From Alphaproteobacteria bacterium (GTDB lineage Bacteria; Pseudomonadota; Alphaproteobacteria; Rickettsiales; Rickettsiaceae), in assembly GCA_020627625.1 (NCBI GenBank), contig JAHDGL010000002.1, positions 1 to 58,711 of the forward strand: 58,711 nt of DNA, given 5' to 3'. A program made the position numbers and the translations under genes. Below, in pieces: positions 22,666 through 33,448 of this stretch. Position 1 is the first letter of the stretch; each line of letters begins with the position of its first letter. The notes beneath the pieces are model-generated. The model was not told where the DNA came from and did no database searches. It saw only the letters and a program-made list of their open reading frames with translations.

Positions 22666-23649
22666 TTAAATTTCTCTATAGCACGCATTTTTAGCAGCTG
22701 TAACTATGTCTTCTACTGTTGGTAATGACATTTTTTCTAAATTCTCAGCATAAGGTAGCGGCACATCTTTTCCCGATACGATTTCTACCGGAGCATCCAA
22801 ATAGTCAAAAGCCTTTCTCATTATTATTGCGCTAATAGTTGCGCCTATACCAGAAAAAAACCACCCCTCCTCAACTGTAACCAAACGATTAGTTTTAGTT
22901 ACAGATTCTATTATGGTTTTTTCATCAAGAGGTTTAATTGTGCGCAAATCTATTAATTCAGCACTAATTCCCTCTTTGGCTAATATCTCTACAGCCTCTA
23001 GAGCAATTCCTACTTGCAGGGAAAAAGCTGTTATAGTTACGTCGCTACCTTCTTTTAATATTTTAGCCTTACCAATCTCTATCGGTTCAACGATATCCGG
23101 AATCTCAAAAGATTGCCCGTATAATATTTCATTCTCCAAAAACACGACCGGGTTCCGATCTCTGATTGCGCTAATTAATAATCCTTTGCTATCTTCTGAA
23201 CTATACGGCGCTATAACTTTTAATCCAGGAATATGCGCATAAGTTGCAGCAAAATTCTGACTATGTTGCGCAGCTACTCTAGCTGCAGCGCCATTAGGTC
23301 CACGAAATACTATTGGACAGCCTAATTGCCCACCAGACATATAATTAGTTTTTGCAGCAGAATTTACTATTTGATCGAATGCTTGCATTGCGAAATTAAA
23401 CGTCATAAATTCAACAATAGGACGCAAACCAGCCAATGCTGCACCAATTGCTATTCCTGTGAATCCATGTTCTGTTATTGGAGTATCAAGAACCCTTTTA
23501 TCCCCAAATTCTTCGAGCAATCCTTGTGTTACTTTATAGGCGCCTTGATATTCGGCAACTTCTTCGCCCATTATAAAAACTCTTTCATCTGCGCGCATTT
23601 CTTCTTGCATTGCACTAAGAAGCGCCTCTCTTACTGTTATCTTATTCAT
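22666..23649 (-). CDS. pdhB: Pyruvate dehydrogenase E1 beta subunit
   Basis: [39 protein letters not shown]. Confidence 0.97.
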   Translation of the reverse strand: MNKITVREALLSAMQEEMRADERVFIMGEEVAEYQGAYKVTQGLLEEFGDKRVLDTPITEHGFTGIAIGAALAGLRPIVEFMTFNFAMQAFDQIVNSAAKTNYMSGGQLGCPIVFRGPNGAAARVAAQHSQNFAATYAHIPGLKVIAPYSSEDSKGLLISAIRDRNPVVFLENEILYGQSFEIPDIVEPIEIGKAKILKEGSDVTITAFSLQVGIALEAVEILAKEGISAELIDLRTIKPLDEKTIIESVTKTNRLVTVEEGWFFSGIGATISAIIMRKAFDYLDAPVEIVSGKDVPLPYAENLEKMSLPTVEDIVTAAKNACYREI

Positions 23650-23657
23650 AACAAACC

Positions 23658-24635
23658 TTATTTATATATATCCGTGTAAAGCTCATCTTCACTTGGAAGC
23701 GGCTCTGATGTAGCATATTCAGCGATTTCTGCTATTTGAGCTTTAATTTTCTTCTCTATTTTCTTCACCTCTTCTTCCTTAGCATAAGAATTTTCTAATA
23801 TTATATTCTTCACTAATGCAATTGGGTCTTTTTCTTTATATTCTTCTACTTCCTTTTTGCTACGATAATTAGCAGGATCCGACATTGAATGTCCACGATA
23901 ACGATAAGTTTTAGCCTCAATGATAACCGGACCTTTACCAGAGCGGACATATTTGCTAGCCTGGGCAGCTATATTATATACAGAGTCAATATTCATACCA
24001 TCAACTTGCACCCCTGGAATTCCAAATGATTCGCCTTTTTTGTACAAATCCGTCATTGCCGTGGAACGTTCGAGCGATGTTCCCATAGAATATTCATTAT
24101 TCTCAATAACATAAACTACTGGTAATTTCCACAAAGCAGCAATATTAAAAGCCTCATATACTTGACCCTGATTAACTGCCCCATCCCCAAAAAAAGTGAA
24201 GCAAATATTTTTTGTACCATTATATTTTTCAGCAAATGCTAAACCAGTACCGATAGGAACCTGAGCTCCGACAATACCGTGTCCACCATAAAATTTACCT
24301 TCACTGTTAAACATGTGCATTGAGCCACCTTTTCCTTTGGAACAACCAGATGCTTTGCCAGTCAGCTCTGCCATCACATATTTTGGATCAATACCAGACA
24401 TTATAATATGACCATGATCACGATAGCTTGTAATTGTACTATCATCTTTATGCTTTCCAGCCTGTATTCCAGCAATTACTGCCTCTTGACCTATATATAA
24501 ATGACAAAAACCACCTATTAAGCCCATACCGTAAAATTGACCACATTTTTCTTCAAAACGCCTAATCAACAACATTTTTTCAAATGCATCTATATATTGC
24601 TGAGGTTTGAGCGTATATTTTTTCTCTTTAAACAT
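23658..24635 (-). CDS. pdhA: Pyruvate dehydrogenase E1 alpha subunit
   Basis: [51 protein letters not shown] extends to 24659. Confidence 0.97.
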   Translation of the reverse strand: MFKEKKYTLKPQQYIDAFEKMLLIRRFEEKCGQFYGMGLIGGFCHLYIGQEAVIAGIQAGKHKDDSTITSYRDHGHIIMSGIDPKYVMAELTGKASGCSKGKGGSMHMFNSEGKFYGGHGIVGAQVPIGTGLAFAEKYNGTKNICFTFFGDGAVNQGQVYEAFNIAALWKLPVVYVIENNEYSMGTSLERSTAMTDLYKKGESFGIPGVQVDGMNIDSVYNIAAQASKYVRSGKGPVIIEAKTYRYRGHSMSDPANYRSKKEVEEYKEKDPIALVKNIILENSYAKEEEVKKIEKKIKAQIAEIAEYATSEPLPSEDELYTDIYK

Positions 24636-24722
24636 AATTTTTGTTATCCTAGAAATCAAGTTAGGATATTATAACATATAATGTGATTATTATCCAGATT
24701 CTTATTATTTATGCTCGATTTA

Positions 24723-24754
24723 ATAACGTGAATTAAGGATAAGAAGATTTGCAT
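24723..24754. repeat. Truncated end of an A' (A4-type) element fused to family C
   Basis: ATAACGTGAATTAAGGATAAGAAGATTTGCAT equals the reverse complement of the A4 right end. Confidence 0.8.
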
Positions 24755-24871
24755 TTCAAGGTGATGCTGCACAGAGTATATAGATAGGTAAGCACAGACG
24801 AATCGGCGCAAAATGTTAATATATGGCAAATATAAGTTGAACTATATAATTTGAAATGGGAATTGGTATTA
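24748..24871. repeat. Family C element, copy C3, with nested D insertion
   Basis: tttgcatttcaaggtgatgctgc...aatttgaaatgggaattggtatta; reverse-complement orientation of C2. Confidence 0.82.
24822..24846. repeat. Family D mini-element nested in C3
   Basis: TATGGCAAATATAAGTTGAACTATA interrupts the C consensus at a TATA site. Confidence 0.75.
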
Positions 24872-24948
24872 GTTCTCTTTACTTCGAGTTGGGTTAATTC
24901 ATACCTTACTTTTTTTCACTTTGAATGTGTTAGGCATGAACTATATCT

Positions 24949-25136
24949 ATAAACGCGAGTTTAGGATAAGCAAAATTGCATATTTACGTATAGATTGACA
25001 CTTTGTTAGCAGAAAATAACCCCAAAAATACTCAAATATCTACGGATATTCTCCGTTTTTTGAGAACATTTTGTACTAAAAATTGCCTAATCTATACAAA
25101 AATCTGCTAAATTTCTTATCCTTAATTCGCGTTATA
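24949..25136 (+). repeat. Family A palindromic element, copy A2
   Basis: TATAAACGCGAGTTTAGGATAAGC...CTTATCCTTAATTCGCGTTATA. Confidence 0.95.
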
Positions 25137-25142
25137 AAGCCA

Positions 25143-25173
25143 TATAGTAAATAAAATTAATTATTGAACTATA
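25143..25173. repeat. Family D mini-element overlapping the ctrA 3' end
   Basis: TATAGTAAATAAAATTAATTATTGAACTATA, inverted ends. Confidence 0.7.
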
Positions 25174-25931
25174 TTTAATTTATCCTTATTAGTATTGCTT
25201 GCATTTTTGCTAGAAGAACTTTCTCGAGTTGTAGATTCAAAATCTTTCTCGATATCTTCGTAATCTTTTAGCATATAACCACGTCCCCAGACTGTTTCTA
25301 TATAGTCAGTACCACCAGAAGCTTCGGCTAATTTTTTACGTAATTTACAAACAAATACGTCAATGATTTTAATCTCTGGCTCGTCTAAACTACTATATAA
25401 ATGATTCAAGAACATTTCCTTTGTTAGTACTGTTCCTTTGCGCATAGCTAGTAGTTCTAAAATTGCGTATTCTTTATTTGTTAGATGTACTGGTTTTCCA
25501 TCAACTTCTACAATCCTTGTATCCAAATTAATAGCAATTTTATCAAATCTTACTACTGATTCCGAATGCCCTTTTGAACGACGAACAATAGCTTGAATTC
25601 TAGCAATTAACTCACCTCTGCTAAATGGCTTAGTTAAATAATCATCAGCACCGAACCCTAAACCTTTAACTTTCTGATCAACCGAAGAAAGTCCAGAAAG
25701 AATTAATATCGGTGTTTTAACCTTTGCAGAACGTAAGCGTAACAATACTTCATATCCATCAATATCAGGTAACATTAAATCCAATAAGATTATATCATAA
25801 TCGTAAATTTTACCGATTTCAATTCCATCAATCCCAACCTCCGCTGTATCGCAAATAATCCCTTCTGCAGCAAGAGCTAACTCAATAGATCTCGCGGTTG
25901 AAGAGTCATCTTCTATAAGTAGTACTCTCAT
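25161..25931 (-). CDS. ctrA: Cell cycle response regulator CtrA
   Basis: [74 protein letters not shown]. Confidence 0.95.
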   Translation of the reverse strand: MRVLLIEDDSSTARSIELALAAEGIICDTAEVGIDGIEIGKIYDYDIILLDLMLPDIDGYEVLLRLRSAKVKTPILILSGLSSVDQKVKGLGFGADDYLTKPFSRGELIARIQAIVRRSKGHSESVVRFDKIAINLDTRIVEVDGKPVHLTNKEYAILELLAMRKGTVLTKEMFLNHLYSSLDEPEIKIIDVFVCKLRKKLAEASGGTDYIETVWGRGYMLKDYEDIEKDFESTTRESSSSKNASNTNKDKLNIVQ

Positions 25932-26133
25932 TGTTATATCCTATCTCCTTAATAAAATTTTAATTTTCATCATAATCCCATTATATTTAATAAAAATCAA
26001 GGCTTTTTTACATATTTATTAATATAATAAGATTTACACCCCTAGATTGCACTTTTGTTTCGTAAATTTAACATTTTATAAATCATAATATAAAAAGTAT
26101 AAATTTATGATATTAATTGCAAAATCATTTTGT

Positions 26134-26598
26134 TTAATTCATTTTCTTTTGTGCTTTGTTTTGATCTGTCATTTTTTTATTATATAACGCACCAAAATCC
26201 ACAGGATCAATCATCAAGGGTTGGAAACCCCCATCCTGCGTTGCATCAGCTATAATTTTCCTTGCATATGGAAAAATTATAGCAGGGCAATGTACTGCTA
26301 ATAGCATTTGTAATTGATCTTCTGGAATGTTTATTAGATTGAAAACTCCAGCATATTTCAGATCCACTATAAATAAAGTTTGTTTTTCAATTTCTGCTTT
26401 AGCACTAATAGAAATTTCAACTTCATAATAAGTTTCTTCTGGCATTTTTTGTACATTCAAATCTAAAGATAAATCGATTTGAGGAGTCCCTTGACCTGAA
26501 TTTGGTCTTGATGGTGCATTTGGATTCTCAAAAGAAAAATCTTTAATATATTGCGCGTTTACAGAGATATGTGGATTTCTTTGCTCTTCTTTTTTCAT
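26134..26598 (-). CDS. secB: Protein-export chaperone SecB
   Basis: [54 protein letters not shown]. Confidence 0.97.
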   Translation of the reverse strand: MKKEEQRNPHISVNAQYIKDFSFENPNAPSRPNSGQGTPQIDLSLDLNVQKMPEETYYEVEISISAKAEIEKQTLFIVDLKYAGVFNLINIPEDQLQMLLAVHCPAIIFPYARKIIADATQDGGFQPLMIDPVDFGALYNKKMTDQNKAQKKMN

Positions 26599-26652
26599 TT
26601 TAATTTATACCTATTAGTTTAATTGTTTATCAGAAATTATTTATAATCTTAT

Positions 26653-27219
26653 CTACGTTCGTGGTAATGTGACTCCAGTTTGTTTCATGTATTTACCGTC
26701 TCTATCTGCATAAGAGATGGAACATGATTGATCTCCTTTAAAAAATAGGAATTGACACGCCCCTTCACCCGCATAAATCTTGGCTGGTAAAGGTGTAGTA
26801 TTTGAAAATTCTAAAGTTACATGACCTTCCCAACCAGGTTCAAGAGGAGTTACATTTACAATAATCCCACATCTTGCATAAGTAGATTTACCAACGCAAA
26901 TAACCAAAATATCTTTTGGAATTTTAAAATATTCAACAGTTCTTGCCAGAGCAAAGCTATTTGGTGGAATTATACAAACATCAGTCTCTCTATGCACTAA
27001 GCTTTCTTCGTTGAAATTTTTAGGGTCAACAATGGCTGTATTAATGTTAGTGAATATTTTAAATTCATTTGATACTCTTGCATCATATCCATACGAGGAA
27101 ACTCCATAAGAAATTATTTTACTCGAATCTGTTTGTTTAATCTGTTTATCAACGTAAGGAAAAATCATCTTGTTTGTTAATGATTTATCTCTTATCCATT
27201 TGTCTGACATTATAGTCAT
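26653..27219 (-). CDS. dcd: dCTP deaminase
   Basis: [52 protein letters not shown]. Confidence 0.97.
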   Translation of the reverse strand: MTIMSDKWIRDKSLTNKMIFPYVDKQIKQTDSSKIISYGVSSYGYDARVSNEFKIFTNINTAIVDPKNFNEESLVHRETDVCIIPPNSFALARTVEYFKIPKDILVICVGKSTYARCGIIVNVTPLEPGWEGHVTLEFSNTTPLPAKIYAGEGACQFLFFKGDQSCSISYADRDGKYMKQTGVTLPRT

Positions 27220-27544
27220 AATTGCAATTATAACCTGAAGTTAATTATTTATTTTAAAAATAACAAAATCATTACCAGACATCGTGAATTTAATCAAAAA
27301 TCTAAATAATGTTTATTTGCTATGTTAAAGCCATAAGCTATTGTACAGAAAATATAAGTGTACATCATTGTTTTAGCTACTTCAAATATTATTTTTAATA
27401 GAAAATAAATATTATAATAAGAAGATTGTGTTGCAAATAACACATTTTTATTATTGCAAGCAAATAAATGGATTAAAGTTGCTGTTAAACCTTGACTCAC
27501 ATGGACCAAACTCTTAGAATGCATCTTAGATTTTTAATGTTTAA

Positions 27545-27582
27545 ATAAATAGCATAAATAGCATAAATAGCATAAATAGCAA
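27545..27582. repeat. 9-bp tandem repeat (aatagcata)n, about 4 copies
   Basis: aataaatagcataaatagcataaatagcataaatagc read directly. Confidence 0.85.
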
Positions 27583-27823
27583 AAAAATGCTTATTCGATT
27601 AGAGCTTTATACAAAAATACTGGCACGTATTAACCTGTGACATATTTAACATTTTTTGTAAAAATTTTGCAACAAATTAGCGCTTAGGTTACAATTTATA
27701 ATTGTATTACTACTTAAAAGATGTTCTACTATTAAATCTGTGGATAGATTTATTTACAAGTAGTTGATCTATATGAAGCATATAAATTTATTAATATAAT
27801 AATATATTCAAGAGTAAACTGAA

Positions 27824-29203
27824 ATGAAAAACTTTACAAAAGCATTACTTATTACCGCTAGCACGCTAGCAATAACAAGCTCCTCCATCGCATCAAGCGA
27901 GAATGTAGTTAAAATACCCAAGGTGGATGAAAGTGTAAAAATTAATTTTTCTGCTTATATCGACTTTCAAGCTGGATTTAGAAACCAGGCTCACTTGACC
28001 GATGATGAAAAAAAAGTCTCTAAAAATAGAGGGAGCTTTGCATTTAATAGCACTGCGGCTGTAAAAGTTGATCTGTCCAACACGGTAGACGGAGTAACAT
28101 ATGGTGGCAAAATAATACTGGTTCCAACAGCAAAAAGAAAAGGCGGTGGTAGCTATAACGGTTCTCACTTATATGTCCAAAGTGAATATGGTAGGTTTGA
28201 GGCTGGTTCTCCATTTTCTGCATCTTCAACTATGATGATTAGCGGTATGGGTATTTCTGCTGGTTCTGCAAGTAATTGGGCTAGATATGCAGATTTTACT
28301 AGTAGTTATATGAGGCAAGGTGCAGAATTTGACCCTTCATTTACAACTAGTGCTGATTTTTTCCTAGACTCAAAATTAGTAACAAAACTTAACGACAGAA
28401 AATATAGTAGTGAGCCAGCTCGTTCAATAGCTTTCTATACTCCTAAGTACAATATTAATGATTCAACAAAGATTCAAATAGGTATATCTTATACCCCTGA
28501 TTCTAGCAATACTGGTGCAGATAGTCATAATAAAAACTCCAGTGGAGTTCAGAAGAAAGTGATTAAGAAATATTATGACAGTAATGCTAATGATAAAGAA
28601 ATGATTTACAAAACTTTTGGTGAAGCTGAATATTTCGAGTTTGATAGAAATGTAAAAGATGCTATATCGACTGGTATATGCTTAGAAAAAAACTTTTCAG
28701 ATGGTGTTGACTTAAAACTAGCATTATCTGGAGAATTTGGAAAAGCAGCGAAGCAAGCTAAACATGTAGTACTAGATTCTAATAACAATGTTGTAAAAAC
28801 CACTGAACATAAATTAAGCAATTTAAAAACTTATAATATTGGCGCGGTTTTAAATGTTGGTAATTTTGCCTATTCAGCAGCTTATGGGTCATTAGGTGAA
28901 AGTTTAACGACTTCAGCCTTTAATAAAACTGGACGTGAAACCGATTATTATACGGCTACAGTAGCTTACAACCAAGGACCATTTGCAACTTCTTTATCTT
29001 ACCGTAAGATAGATCAATTCACAAATATTACGGAAGCTATATCTATTGGTACAGACTATCAGCTAGCACCAGGATTTAAACCTTATGCTTCGATTTCTGC
29101 TTTTTCAATAGAAGGTAGGCCTGAATATTTTACTGGCAGCAAACCAGAAAAAAGAAAAACTCGTGGTACTGTTGCTTTAATTGGTGCTAAATTAAGCCTA
29201 TAA
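27824..29203 (+). CDS. Outer-membrane porin
   Basis: Signal peptide, FSAYIDFQAGFRNQ, EYGRFEAGSPFSAS, repeated beta-strand pattern, C-terminal LIGAKLSL. Confidence 0.82.
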   Translation: MKNFTKALLITASTLAITSSSIASSENVVKIPKVDESVKINFSAYIDFQAGFRNQAHLTDDEKKVSKNRGSFAFNSTAAVKVDLSNTVDGVTYGGKIILVPTAKRKGGGSYNGSHLYVQSEYGRFEAGSPFSASSTMMISGMGISAGSASNWARYADFTSSYMRQGAEFDPSFTTSADFFLDSKLVTKLNDRKYSSEPARSIAFYTPKYNINDSTKIQIGISYTPDSSNTGADSHNKNSSGVQKKVIKKYYDSNANDKEMIYKTFGEAEYFEFDRNVKDAISTGICLEKNFSDGVDLKLALSGEFGKAAKQAKHVVLDSNNNVVKTTEHKLSNLKTYNIGAVLNVGNFAYSAAYGSLGESLTTSAFNKTGRETDYYTATVAYNQGPFATSLSYRKIDQFTNITEAISIGTDYQLAPGFKPYASISAFSIEGRPEYFTGSKPEKRKTRGTVALIGAKLSL

Positions 29204-29258
29204 TATATAAGAGTTTATAAGCATAATAGATACGCGGTAGAATCTTGTATTCAATAAG

Positions 29259-29350
29259 TTAGGGATGAGTGTTTTGGTGTTATCAAAATCAATACATGTT
29301 TGATTTTATATATTCTTTATTCTATATAAGAAAAACACCATTCCTAATTT
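29259..29350 (+). terminator. Large composite stem-loop downstream of the porin gene
   Basis: Outer stem ttagggatgagtgtttt / gaaaaacaccattcctaa; inner stem aaaatcaa-tacatg-tttgatttt. Confidence 0.5.
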
Positions 29351-29439
29351 TAAAAATTTACTCTCTACAATTTACCTAAACAAAATTTAGAACCAGTCAC
29401 GTAATTCACGTTTATAGTAATTTGAGTTGAATTAGCATA

Positions 29440-29572
29440 GTTGAAAGAACTGGGAGATTGCGTTATATAATTGTGTAAAGCCAGAAATTTTGTCTTTAGT
29501 CCATTGCTTCATATTAGCCTAGAATTTCTCTATAGGATTCAAATCTGAGAACGTGCGCAAATCTGGGAAGAA
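29440..29572 (-). pseudogene. IS630-family transposase C-terminal remnant
   Basis: Minus-strand translation FFPDLRTFSDLNPIEKF*ANMKQWTKDKISGFTQLYNAISQFFQL; DLNPIEKFWANMK is the IS630 DDE signature with W changed to TAG. Confidence 0.85.
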
Positions 29573-29617
29573 CTAGTTTACTATATAGCAAGAGCTAAGT
29601 TTTATTACAAACTCTTT

Positions 29618-30220
29618 TTATCTATATTCCGGGTTAATGCTAAGTTGTAATTCTTTGATACCATTTCCATTTTTACTACTAGTGCTAATTATGCTACAAA
29701 CATACCCTAATGCATCTAAATAATTTTCTAGTTCTAATAAATATTTATCATTAACATTAACTTTGTCTGTTTTTGTTAAAACTATTTGAAATTTTTTATT
29801 GCAAGATTGTAATAATTCCATAACCTCAATATCATTATCTTTGATTCCTCTGCGAGCATCAATTAATAGATTGACTAATTCTAATTTATCTTCATGATGT
29901 AAGTAATAGCTGATTAGATTCTGCCAATGAATTCTTTGTGATTTTGATACTTTAGCAAAACCATAACCTGGAAGGTCTGTTATAATAATTTTGTTAGCTA
30001 CAGAAAAAAAATTAATTTGCTGAGTGCGTCCTGGAGTGTGTGATACTCTGGCTAAAGATTTTTGTTTGCAAAGAGTGTTAATTAGGCTAGATTTACCAAC
30101 ATTCGATTTACCCCAGAATGCTATTTGTGGTAGCATTGATTTAGGGAAATTATTTGTTTGCGTAACACCAGCTATGAATTTTATTTCCTGTCGGAAAATT
30201 TTATTACTAAATTTAGTCAT
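29618..30220 (-). CDS. engB: Ribosome biogenesis GTPase EngB/YsxC
   Basis: PQIAFWGKSNVGKSSLINTLC, RVSHTPGRTQQINFF, DLPGYGFAKVS. Confidence 0.97.
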   Translation of the reverse strand: MTKFSNKIFRQEIKFIAGVTQTNNFPKSMLPQIAFWGKSNVGKSSLINTLCKQKSLARVSHTPGRTQQINFFSVANKIIITDLPGYGFAKVSKSQRIHWQNLISYYLHHEDKLELVNLLIDARRGIKDNDIEVMELLQSCNKKFQIVLTKTDKVNVNDKYLLELENYLDALGYVCSIISTSSKNGNGIKELQLSINPEYR

Positions 30221-30325
30221 TACTCGTATTTAAACTCATATTAGTAGATTTGTGTTGGAATATTTTTTATAAAATACAAAAAAGTTCTAGTGTCAAGTTA
30301 CAACTATCTAGCTTTTTTGTGTATT

Positions 30326-30454
30326 ATACCAATTCCTATTTCAAATTATATATTAGCATTTTGCGCCGATTCCTTTGCGCTCATTTATCTATATACGCTG
30401 CGCAGCTTCACCTTGAAATGCAAACCTTTTAATTCAAAATGAGAAATAGTATTA
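30326..30454. repeat. Family C palindromic element, copy C2
   Basis: ataccaattcctatttcaaattatatattagcattttgcgccgatt...taattcaaaatgagaaatagtatta; full-length imperfect palindrome. Confidence 0.9.
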
Positions 30455-32137
30455 CTTATCCAATTTATTAATATAAGATTGTTGTACAATTGAAAGTACA
30501 TTATTCCAAGACCAGTATATTAACAACCCAGCGGGGAAACTACTGAACATAAATAAGAACATTAAAGGCATAAATTTCATAACTTGCGCCTGCACTGGAT
30601 CCGCAGGGGGTGGGCTCATTCTTTGTTGCAGAAACATACTAGCTGCCATAATTAATGGCCATACGCCAATCATTAAGAAGCTTGGTGGTGTGAATGGCAA
30701 TACCCCAAATAGATTAAAAATAGTTGTTGGATCTGGTGCTGAAAGGTCTTGTATCCAGCCAAAAAATGGCGCATGGCGCATTTCAATAGTTACATAAAGT
30801 ACTTTATATATCGAGAAAAATACAGGAATTTGTATTAATAATGGCAGACATCCAGTTACTGGATTAACTTGTTCTTGCTTATACAGATTCATCACTTCTT
30901 GGTTTAATCGGGATTTATCATCTGCATATAGTTCTTTTAAACGTTCCATTTTAGGCTGCAATTTCTTCATTTTTTTCATGGAGCGATAAGATTTATTAGC
31001 CAGTGTAAACATAAACATCTTAATAAGTATAGTTACAATCATAATGCTTATGCCAAAATTACCGACATATTTATAGAAAAAATTCATCGCATTAAAAATT
31101 GGCTTAGTTAAAATATAAAACCAACCAAAATCTATTGCTCGATCAAATAATTTGATATCATATTTACTTGCATAATTATCCAATAAATTGACTTTTTTAG
31201 GGCCAGCGAATAAATAATGTGTTAATTCAAAACTACCACCTGGTTCAATTAATTTGGTATTAGATATAAAGTCAGCTTGGTATTTTTCTTTAGCAGATTT
31301 TGTTGCATAATTATAATTTGCAGTATAATTTTCATTTTGATCTGGAGCAAATGCAGCTAACCAATATTTATCGGTAATACCAATCCAGTTTACAATACCA
31401 TATTTAAAATTCTCTTTCTTTTGACTTTTGATAGCGTCATAAGAATATTCTTGTAATTGATCATTAATAGCGCCTATCATACCTTGATGTAGTATGTTCA
31501 TCATACGCTCTGAATTTTTTTCATAATTACGATTAATTAATCCGTAATATTGAGTAGATATTGGTCTTGTAGAATTATTCTCTGTTGATTGTTTTATGGT
31601 AAATAGATAATTCTTATCCAAAGATATTGCAACTTTAAACTTTACATTCTCGGGACTTGTCCAATACAAATTCACCGTAGATTCTGGAATCAAAGTATCT
31701 TTATCAGCTTCCCATTGAGTAAAAGCATTTGGGTAGGTTATATTACGATCTTGTCCCCACCAACCAATCTCTGCAAAATAAGATTTTTCAGAATTTGATG
31801 GAGAAAATAATTCTACTGATGCGCTGTCTTTGTCAATATTTTGACGATATTTGTTTAAAATTAAATCATCAAAACGTAAGCCTTTTAAAGAGATGGAACC
31901 AGATAATAACTCTGAACTTATTGCTATCCTCTTATTTTCTAGAATAGCTTCATCTCGCTTAATAATTAGAGTATTAGCAGCCTGCTGTTTTTTAATAATT
32001 TGCATTTGCTGTTTATAAGCTTTTGTATTTGCTGCTAATTTTTCTATTCTAGGTTTTTCAAAAAAATGTTGCCAACCAAAAACTATTGCTATTGATAAGA
32101 TAATTGCCGCAACTAAATTTAAAAAATTATAATTCAT
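30452..32137 (-). CDS. yidC: Membrane protein insertase YidC
   Basis: [67 protein letters not shown]. Confidence 0.98.
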   Translation of the reverse strand: MNYNFLNLVAAIILSIAIVFGWQHFFEKPRIEKLAANTKAYKQQMQIIKKQQAANTLIIKRDEAILENKRIAISSELLSGSISLKGLRFDDLILNKYRQNIDKDSASVELFSPSNSEKSYFAEIGWWGQDRNITYPNAFTQWEADKDTLIPESTVNLYWTSPENVKFKVAISLDKNYLFTIKQSTENNSTRPISTQYYGLINRNYEKNSERMMNILHQGMIGAINDQLQEYSYDAIKSQKKENFKYGIVNWIGITDKYWLAAFAPDQNENYTANYNYATKSAKEKYQADFISNTKLIEPGGSFELTHYLFAGPKKVNLLDNYASKYDIKLFDRAIDFGWFYILTKPIFNAMNFFYKYVGNFGISIMIVTILIKMFMFTLANKSYRSMKKMKKLQPKMERLKELYADDKSRLNQEVMNLYKQEQVNPVTGCLPLLIQIPVFFSIYKVLYVTIEMRHAPFFGWIQDLSAPDPTTIFNLFGVLPFTPPSFLMIGVWPLIMAASMFLQQRMSPPPADPVQAQVMKFMPLMFLFMFSSFPAGLLIYWSWNNVLSIVQQSYINKLDK

Positions 32138-32348
32138 GATTTAATGATTTTTATGTAAGTATGTCAAAACGAGATTTTTATAGGATTTTATCAAAATAAT
32201 CAAGAAATTTAAATTATCTATGTTTAAATTTGGCATTATTGATTTATATTAATAACATATTGTTTGGGTAATCAAACTTGTTTTTCTGATCATTTTTACC
32301 TATAATCCAACATTTAAAATTTTGCAAAAATTTGATAATATATATTTT

Positions 32349-33434
32349 ATGTCTAAAAACAAGAAAACAATAGTTGTTGCTATGTCGGGCGGGGTTGATA
32401 GCTCTGTTGTGGCTGCAATGATGCATAATTCTGGTCACAACGTAATTGGCATTACTCTGCAATTATTTGATTATGGTATGGCGTTGCAGAAGAAAGGTGC
32501 ATGCTGTGCCGGTCAAGATATATATGACGCTAAAATGGTTGCTGATAAATTTGGGTTTCCACATTATATTCTAAATTATGAAAACAAGTTCCGTCAGGAG
32601 GTTATCGATGATTTCGCAGATAGCTATATCCGCGGAGAGACTCCTTTGCCTTGTGTGCGTTGTAATCAGTCAGTTAAATTCAAAGATTTATTAAAAGCCG
32701 CTAAGGATTTAAACGCAGATGCGCTTGCAACAGGTCATTATGTACAAAAAATAATGAATAATAATATTGCTGAAATGCATAAAGGAGTTAGCGATGAAAA
32801 AGATCAAAGTTATTTTTTATTTTCCACTACACAAGAACAGCTAGATTATTTAATGTTTCCCTTAGGCAATCAAACTAAAGAAAAAACTAGAGAATTAGCG
32901 CATAAATTTGGCCTAGAAATAGCAAATAAACCTGATAGTCAGGATATATGTTTTGTACCAAATGGTAATTATAGAGATGTGATAAAAAAAATACGCCCTA
33001 ATGCAAATAATCCAGGTAAGTTTATGCATGTAGATGGGTTTGAACTTGGAGAGCATAAAGGAATAGTCAACTACACTATTGGTCAAAGAAAAGGTTTAGG
33101 AGTAGCTTTTGGCCAGCCAGTTTATGTAATAAAGATTGACGCAGAAAATAATATAGTTTATCTTGGTCCAGAGTCTGCTTTAGTAAAAACGCAATTTTTA
33201 CTAAAAGAAGTTAACTGGTTGGCAGCAGACCAATACCCCAATGGGCTAGAAGTAATAGCAAAAATTCGTTCTACCACTCCAGGAGTTAAGGCCAAACTCC
33301 AAGTCGAAACTAATCAACAAATACGCGTCACGTTGTTAGAGAAAGAAAAAGCTATTAGTCCTGGTCAGGCTTGTGTTTTTTATGCTGGCCCCAGAGTTTT
33401 AGGAGGAGGGTGGATAACCAGAATTATAAAATAA
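32349..33434 (+). CDS. mnmA: tRNA 2-thiouridine(34) synthase MnmA
   Basis: VVAMSGGVDSSVVAAMMH, CVRCNQSVKF, ATGHYVQ, KDQSYFLF, QDICFVPNG. Confidence 0.97.
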   Translation: MSKNKKTIVVAMSGGVDSSVVAAMMHNSGHNVIGITLQLFDYGMALQKKGACCAGQDIYDAKMVADKFGFPHYILNYENKFRQEVIDDFADSYIRGETPLPCVRCNQSVKFKDLLKAAKDLNADALATGHYVQKIMNNNIAEMHKGVSDEKDQSYFLFSTTQEQLDYLMFPLGNQTKEKTRELAHKFGLEIANKPDSQDICFVPNGNYRDVIKKIRPNANNPGKFMHVDGFELGEHKGIVNYTIGQRKGLGVAFGQPVYVIKIDAENNIVYLGPESALVKTQFLLKEVNWLAADQYPNGLEVIAKIRSTTPGVKAKLQVETNQQIRVTLLEKEKAISPGQACVFYAGPRVLGGGWITRIIK

Positions 33435-33448
33435 AATAAGTATATATT

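Noticed and set aside
24872-24948. Possible degenerate B fragment (ttcactttgaatgtgttaggcatgaa)
   Set aside because: Similarity to B1 (tttaatgggttagcattt) is too weak to claim without alignment.
27294-27524. ORF MHSKSLVHVSQGL... (76 aa, minus) upstream of the porin gene
   Set aside because: No motif, poor start context, low-complexity AT-rich region; likely spurious.
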